From Burkholderiales bacterium (lineage in GTDB: Bacteria > Pseudomonadota > Gammaproteobacteria > Burkholderiales > Burkholderiaceae_C), in assembly GCA_026400275.1 (NCBI GenBank), contig JAPLPK010000240.1, positions 1 to 39,344 on the forward strand: DNA of 39,344 bases, read 5' to 3'. The position numbers and the translations under genes were made by a program. The notes beneath the pieces were generated by a model. The model was not told where the DNA came from and made no database searches. It worked only from the letters and a program-made list of their open reading frames with translations. Below, piece by piece: positions 35,381 through 39,344 of the stretch. Within the stretch, counting starts at the first letter, position 1; each line of letters begins with the position of its first letter.

Positions 35381-35489
35381 GTAGTGTCTCCTTGCGATAG
35401 ATGCTGGTGCCTGCACTCTATGCCCGGGTTTCGCACATGTCTTGCCAGTGGAGTTGCAAATCCTGCCATGCCACTCTAGACTTTCAGCG

Positions 35490-36524
35490 ATGCATGTTTC
35501 GCCCCGTTCGGCAGCTTCACTCCCGGCTGTAACGCCTATGGCTTTTATACGAGCCATATTGCTGGCTTACCAAAAATACGGCGTAGACCCTGCAAATGCC
35601 CTGCAGGCGGCACAAATTGCGACACAAGATGTGGACCGCGCCGATGCCCGGGTCACGGCCGCGCAGATGGAGGCCATCAGTGCCCACGCCATGCACGAGC
35701 TGGACGATGAAGCCCTGGGCTGGTTCTCGCGCAAGCTGCGTTGGGGCAGCTACGGCATGCTGAGCCGGGCATCCATCACCGCTCCGAATCTCGGCGTGGC
35801 GCTGAAGCGCTGGTGCCGCCACCACGGCTTGCTGGTGGACGACATCGCGCTCAAGCTGGAGGTGGCTGCCGGCGTGGCCACGCTGTCCATAGACGAGCGG
35901 CGTGATTTGGCTCCGTTCCGCGAGTTCTGCCTAGTCACCTGCCTGCGCAATGCGCATGGTGTGGCCTGCTGGATGGTGGATTCGCGCTTGCCGCTGGCCC
36001 AGGCCTGTTTCCCTTTCGCGGCGCCTGCCCATGCCGCCGTATATCCGCTCATGTTTCCTGGGGCAGTGGAGTTTGGCGCGGCAGGTGCCTGCATACGTTT
36101 CGACGCACAGTACCTGGCTTTGCCCATACGCCGTGACGAGAAGGCCCTGGGCCTGATGTTGCGCCGGCCCCTGCCGCTGATTGTGTTGCCCTACCGGCGT
36201 GACAGGCTGCTGGCGCAACGTGTCAAAAATCTGTTGCAGCAACGGCCAGCCGACTTTACCCAGGCCGAGGCTATCGCCACGGAGCTACGGCTTTCGGTGC
36301 GCAGTTTGCACCGCCAGTTGCTGGCCGAGGCGGTGTCGCTGCAAGGTTTAAAGGACGAAGTGCGGCGCGACCTGGCCACGCAGCAGTTGCTGCGCACGGC
36401 CAAGCCGGTCAAACAGATTGCTTTGGCGGTGGGCTTTACCAACGAAAAGAGCTTTTCCCGTGCGTTCAAGGGCTGGACGGGCCAGGCGCCGGCAGAGTTC
36501 AGGGCTGCGGGACATGCGGCGTAG
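35490..36524 (+). CDS. AraC-family transcriptional regulator
   Basis: A 344-residue regulator from ATG 35490; a TTG-initiated longer form (35442) is possible. N-terminal arabinose-operon-type domain (about 25-200; [21 protein letters not shown]) and a C-terminal double helix-turn-helix (about 250-335; [40 protein letters not shown]). It is divergent from mccB with 109 bases between starts and is the natural candidate to control leucine degradation here, where MerR-type LiuR is more usual. Effector unknown. Confidence 0.9.
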   Translation: MHVSPRSAASLPAVTPMAFIRAILLAYQKYGVDPANALQAAQIATQDVDRADARVTAAQMEAISAHAMHELDDEALGWFSRKLRWGSYGMLSRASITAPNLGVALKRWCRHHGLLVDDIALKLEVAAGVATLSIDERRDLAPFREFCLVTCLRNAHGVACWMVDSRLPLAQACFPFAAPAHAAVYPLMFPGAVEFGAAGACIRFDAQYLALPIRRDEKALGLMLRRPLPLIVLPYRRDRLLAQRVKNLLQQRPADFTQAEAIATELRLSVRSLHRQLLAEAVSLQGLKDEVRRDLATQQLLRTAKPVKQIALAVGFTNEKSFSRAFKGWTGQAPAEFRAAGHAA

Positions 36525-36550
36525 TGGGTTTGGTGGTTAAAACCGCCTGC

Positions 36551-36585
36551 ACCGCATATAAATACTGCGCAAGCAGCTATCTAAA
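36551..36585. repeat. Interspersed repeat, copy 2
   Basis: The core CCGCATATAAATACTGCGC continues with AAGCAGCTAT, aligning with the copy at 26930-26974. It lies between the AraC regulator and the START-domain gene, which are convergent. Confidence 0.45.
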
Positions 36586-37162
36586 GTGTAGCGAGGCCTC
36601 TGCGGCGCAGCATCTCCCGCACCATGGCTGAGAACTGGGCCGCGGTGTCGTGCCGTACCAGGGACGGGCCTATCAACGGCGGGAACCAGAAGCCAGCCAA
36701 GGCTTCTACGTGGTAGACCAGCTTGGTGCCGCTGCCCTCGGGGTGCAGATGCATCACGCTTTCCAAATGCTGCAGATTGCCACCCACGCCGTGGGCGTGG
36801 ATTTCGGTTTCGGGCATCAGCGTGATTTCGCGGATGGACTCAAAGTTGGCTGAAAACACGCCGTACTTGGCCACACCGGTCTGGCTGACTTTGAGCTCGG
36901 TATCACTGATTTTGTGGGCGTGGCTACTAGTCAGGTTGGGCAGAAACTCCGGCATGTGCTCGAAGTCTGTCAGCACGGCCCAGGCCTGGGCTGGGGGCAC
37001 AGGGGCGTAAAAGCTCAGGTCCACGGTAAAGCTTTGCCCGGAGCGCTGGACTTGCACGTCCTCCTCCGCGACGGCCTGGGGTGGGTCCGCCGCCTGCGCG
37101 AATGGAGCAGCAGCCCACAGGGCTGTTGCAGTGAAACCGACCCAACATGCACGGCGCAACAT
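36581..37162 (-). CDS. SRPBCC/START-like (polyketide cyclase family) periplasmic protein
   Basis: From ATG 37162 the product has 193 residues. It starts with a signal peptide (MLRRACWVGFTATALWAAAP then FAQA), followed by a START-like fold: FYAPVPPAQAWAVLTDFEHM, EFLPNLTSSHAHK, and a C-terminal helix (SLVRHDTAAQFSAMVREML). These match the polyketide_cyc/COQ10-type family. Such proteins bind lipids or hydrophobic ligands; the precise role is unknown. The 3' end overlaps the small repeat at 36551. It lies 92 bases downstream of the aldolase gene in the same direction. Confidence 0.8.
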   Translation of the reverse strand: MLRRACWVGFTATALWAAAPFAQAADPPQAVAEEDVQVQRSGQSFTVDLSFYAPVPPAQAWAVLTDFEHMPEFLPNLTSSHAHKISDTELKVSQTGVAKYGVFSANFESIREITLMPETEIHAHGVGGNLQHLESVMHLHPEGSGTKLVYHVEALAGFWFPPLIGPSLVRHDTAAQFSAMVREMLRRRGLATL

Positions 37163-37254
37163 AGCAATCCATTTCCTCAAATTGAGGGCCAGTGTGCCAT
37201 GCGTTGCGCCGCCGTGCAGGGCGCTCACCCGCGAATACAGCAGGGCTGTGGGGC

Positions 37255-38058
37255 TCAATAACCAGACCCAGCGCCGCTGGTGATGGGACTGGCTGTCTTG
37301 AAGAGGGCCAGCTGTTCCTTGGCCGCCTTGACCAGCAGGCTGGTGTCCACGCCCACGGCCACAAACAGGGCGCCTAGGGCCAGGTATTTTTGGGCCAGCA
37401 CCGGGTCTACCGCCAGAATGCCGGCCGCCTTGCCCGCCGCCTGTACGATGGCCATGCCCTCGGCAATCGCCTGCTGCACGTCCGGGTGGCCGGGCTGGCC
37501 CAGCAGCCCCATCGAGGCTGACAGGTCAGAGGGGCCGAAGAACACGCCGTCTACCCCTTCCACTTCGGCAATGGCTTTCAGGTTCTTCAGCGCGGCCAGG
37601 GTTTCGACCTGCACCAGCACGCACATTTCGGCATTGGCCTGGTGCAGATAGCCTTCGATCTGGTTCCAGCGCGAGGAGCGAGCCAGCGCGCTGCCCACGC
37701 CGCGTACGCCGTGCGGTGGGTAGCGGGTGGCGGCCACCATCTGGGCGGCCTGCTCGGCCGTGTCCACCATGGGGATCAGCAGGGTTTGCGCGCCGGTGTC
37801 CAGCAGCTGCTTGATCAGTGCCACATCGCCTATGTGCGGGCGCACGATGGCGTGGCCGGGGTAAGGCGCCACGGCCTGCAGCTGGGCCAGGATGCTGCGC
37901 ACATCGTTGGGTGCGTGTTCACCGTCGATCAGCAACCAGTCGTAGCCGGTGGTGGCCAGGGCTTCGGCTGCATAGGCATCGGCCAGGCCGACCCACAGGC
38001 CGATCTGGGCACGGCCTTCGCGCAGGTTTTTCTTGAAGGTATTGGTGGGCATGTGCAT
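37255..38058 (-). CDS. hpaI: HpcH/HpaI-family aldolase (4-hydroxy-2-oxoheptanedioate aldolase type)
   Basis: A 267-residue class II pyruvate aldolase. Family features: [24 protein letters not shown] (catalytic His), metal-binding Glu in [10 protein letters not shown] and Asp in [12 protein letters not shown], and a C-terminal [13 protein letters not shown]. It cleaves 4-hydroxy-2-oxo acids to pyruvate and an aldehyde, at the end of homoprotocatechuate or similar pathways. No other hpa gene is in the window. The start is MHMPTN or two codons later. It lies next to the maiA-fahA pair but separated from it by the 168-base palindromic repeat. Confidence 0.9.
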   Translation of the reverse strand: MHMPTNTFKKNLREGRAQIGLWVGLADAYAAEALATTGYDWLLIDGEHAPNDVRSILAQLQAVAPYPGHAIVRPHIGDVALIKQLLDTGAQTLLIPMVDTAEQAAQMVAATRYPPHGVRGVGSALARSSRWNQIEGYLHQANAEMCVLVQVETLAALKNLKAIAEVEGVDGVFFGPSDLSASMGLLGQPGHPDVQQAIAEGMAIVQAAGKAAGILAVDPVLAQKYLALGALFVAVGVDTSLLVKAAKEQLALFKTASPITSGAGSGY

Positions 38059-38077
38059 GCCGAAATCCTACGCTACC

Positions 38078-38245
38078 TAAGGCAACGTTGAACAAGTCCC
38101 TCGCGGTCTGCGCATCCCTGGCCTCGGGCGGTCTGCTGCGTTGCAAATCCTCGCCATAGCCCAAGCTATGTATGCGGTTTGCGCCTTGCATCCCATCCCG
38201 AGCCAGGGCGCGCAGCCTCGCGGGGACTTATTCAGCGTCGCCCTA
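38078..38245. repeat. Long imperfect palindrome, likely a dispersed repeat
   Basis: The 5' arm TAAGGCAACGTTGAACAAGT (38078 onward) matches the reverse complement of the 3' arm, TAGGGCGACGCTGAATAAGT. The match continues for about 50 bases per arm (CCCTCGCGGTCTGCGC versus CCCCGCGAGGCTGCGC, then CCCTGGC). The centre has CATAGC-CCAA-GCTATG (about 38155-38170). The whole could form one long hairpin. Similar elements containing tccctcgcggtctgcgc-like runs are frequent in Burkholderiales intergenic regions, as I recall. It abuts the maiA stop codon. Confidence 0.8.
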
Positions 38246-38884
38246 ACCCGCGTCGGGCTGCATCTCCGGCGCGGCTTGCTGGAACGCTGTTAAGGCGCTG
38301 CAGCGCGCATGCACGGCCACCACGGTGGGGTACGGGTCCAGCTTGCAGGCAAAGCGCTGGGCGTTGAAGACCTGGGGCACCAGGCAGCAGTCGGCCAGGC
38401 TGGGGCTGTCGCCCACGCAGAACTGGCCTGCGGTGTGCGCCAGGCGGGCTTCTACCGTGGCCAGGCCGGTTTCGGTCCAGTGGCGGTACCAGCGCATTTT
38501 TTGCTCTTCATCCAGGCCCATCTCGTCTTGGAGGTAGTTCAGTACCCGCAGATTGTTCAGCGGGTGGATTTCGCAGGCGATGTCCAGTGCCAGCGCGCGG
38601 ATGTGGGCGCGCTCTAGTGGTGAGCGGCCCAGCAACGGCGGCTGGGGGTGTAGCTCTTCCAGATACTCGATGATGGCCAGCGACTGGGTGAGGACGTGCC
38701 CATCGTCCACCAGGGCTGGTACCAGGCCTGCGGGGTTGATGGCGCGGTAGGCGGCGCTGCGCTGCTCGCCGCCGTTTTTCACAAGGTGCACGGGCAGTAT
38801 CTGGGCCTCCAGGCCCTTCAGGCCCAGCGCAATGCGCACGCGGTAAGCGGCCGAGCTGCGGAAGTAGCTGTGCAGTTGCAGCAT
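38243..38884 (-). CDS. maiA: Maleylacetoacetate isomerase (zeta-class glutathione transferase)
   Basis: A 213-residue GST-fold enzyme from ATG 38884. The N-terminal active-site segment SYFRSSAAYRVRIALGLKGL contains the catalytic Ser pair (RSSAAYRVR). NPAGLVPALVDDG, QSLAIIEYLEE and the C-terminal GDSPSLADCCLVPQVFNAQRF (first part GDSPSLADC) are family hallmarks. It isomerises maleylacetoacetate to fumarylacetoacetate in tyrosine/homogentisate degradation. It lies 7 bases after fahA, which does the next step. Its stop codon lies in the first bases of the palindromic repeat. Confidence 0.94.
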   Translation of the reverse strand: MLQLHSYFRSSAAYRVRIALGLKGLEAQILPVHLVKNGGEQRSAAYRAINPAGLVPALVDDGHVLTQSLAIIEYLEELHPQPPLLGRSPLERAHIRALALDIACEIHPLNNLRVLNYLQDEMGLDEEQKMRWYRHWTETGLATVEARLAHTAGQFCVGDSPSLADCCLVPQVFNAQRFACKLDPYPTVVAVHARCSALTAFQQAAPEMQPDAG

Positions 38885-38891
38885 GGCGGCC

Positions 38892-39344
38892 TCAGGGCAG
38901 AGGGGGAGCCGCCAGCACCGTGCCGCTGGCTTCGCCAAAGCCGATGCGGGCGGCACCGGGGCGCTCGCAGTAGGCGCGCAGGGTCACCGTGTCGCCGTCT
39001 TCCAGGAAGGTACGCGACTCGCCACCGGGCAGCGCAATAGCCTGCTTGCCGCCCAACGATAGCTCCAGCAGCGAGCCGCCCTGGCCGGGGGCCGGGCCGG
39101 ACTGGGTGCCTGTTCCCAGCAGGTCGCCAGGCTGCAGATTGCAGCCATTGCTGGCGTGGTGCACCAGCAGCTGGGCCAGGGTCCAGTAGGCGTCGCGGAA
39201 GTTGGACTGCGACAGTCGCACCGCCGCCAGGCCGGCCTCGTGCATGGCGCGGCTTTGTAGCCAGACTTCCAGCGTGATGTCGATGGCGCCTTGCGTGCGG
39301 TTGGTGGCCGCATCCAGATACGGCAGGGGCTGCGGGTCGCTGGC
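38892..39344 (-). CDS. fahA: Fumarylacetoacetase, C-terminal part
   Basis: The frame is open to the end of the window; 150 residues of the C-terminal part are visible. Family runs: PLPYLDAA near the edge, AIDITLEVWLQS, QSNFRDAYWTLAQLLVHHAS, CNLQPGDLLGTGTQSGP and RIGFGEASGTV. The enzyme splits fumarylacetoacetate into fumarate and acetoacetate, the end of the homogentisate pathway. It is upstream of maiA in the same operon; hmgA may lie beyond the window. Acetoacetate released here could in principle feed the acetoacetyl-CoA-synthetase-like ligase at 6215. Confidence 0.95.
   Translation of the reverse strand, partial: ASDPQPLPYLDAATNRTQGAIDITLEVWLQSRAMHEAGLAAVRLSQSNFRDAYWTLAQLLVHHASNGCNLQPGDLLGTGTQSGPAPGQGGSLLELSLGGKQAIALPGGESRTFLEDGDTVTLRAYCERPGAARIGFGEASGTVLAAPPLP

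Overview
The window comes from a betaproteobacterium of the order Burkholderiales, most likely family Comamonadaceae (Rhodoferax/Polaromonas-like). This rests on the gene set (methylcrotonyl-CoA carboxylase cluster, cbpA-cbpM pair, KatG, maleylacetoacetate isomerase and fumarylacetoacetase), on the remnants of Burkholderiales-type insertion sequences, and on short intergenic repeats that I recall from that family. The genus is an inference.

Layout. 1-360 is the end of glmS. From about 360 to 27,000 lies an accessory, catabolic-looking stretch, visibly less GC-rich than the right flank (not calculated). It contains: a decayed thiolase (about 535-889); an IclR/MhpR-like regulator on the minus strand; and a plus-strand operon (1998-9520) of biotin carrier protein, biotin carboxylase, pyruvate-carboxylase-type carboxyltransferase, HAD phosphatase, acetoacetyl-CoA-synthetase-like ligase and a Tm-1-like/UPF0261 protein. 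Then come an internally deleted IS3-family element, a MetA-type outer-membrane channel gene, a biotin synthase (bioB), a hotdog thioesterase, a quinone-oxidoreductase-like gene, and a second plus-strand operon (15464-22722) with two short-chain dehydrogenases, a complete branched-chain-amino-acid-type ABC importer and a metal-dependent amidohydrolase-fold enzyme. The stretch closes with a DUF3861 gene, a LysR regulator with a DODA-type extradiol dioxygenase, an IS5-family remnant and two small unknown genes. From about 27,000 to the end the sequence looks like ordinary GC-rich chromosome: cbpM/cbpA, katG, the leucine-degradation genes mccA/hydratase/mccB with a divergent AraC regulator, a START-domain protein, an HpaI-type aldolase, maiA and the 3' part of fahA.

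Working model (inference). The carboxyltransferase keeps the metal-binding residues of pyruvate carboxylase, but the Arg that holds the carboxylate of pyruvate appears to be Thr86. The next enzyme but one is a ligase of the acetoacetyl-CoA synthetase family. Together this suggests a biotin-dependent carboxylase for a neutral methyl ketone (acetone or a larger ketone), giving a beta-keto acid that is activated to its CoA thioester and then cleaved by a thiolase. A thiolase remnant lies just upstream. The dehydrogenases, outer-membrane channel and ABC importer would supply the ketone or its precursor, and the local bioB would supply biotin. The ketone carboxylases I know of (acetone and acetophenone carboxylases) do not use biotin, so this would be a different solution. 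The roles of the HAD and UPF0261 proteins are unexplained.
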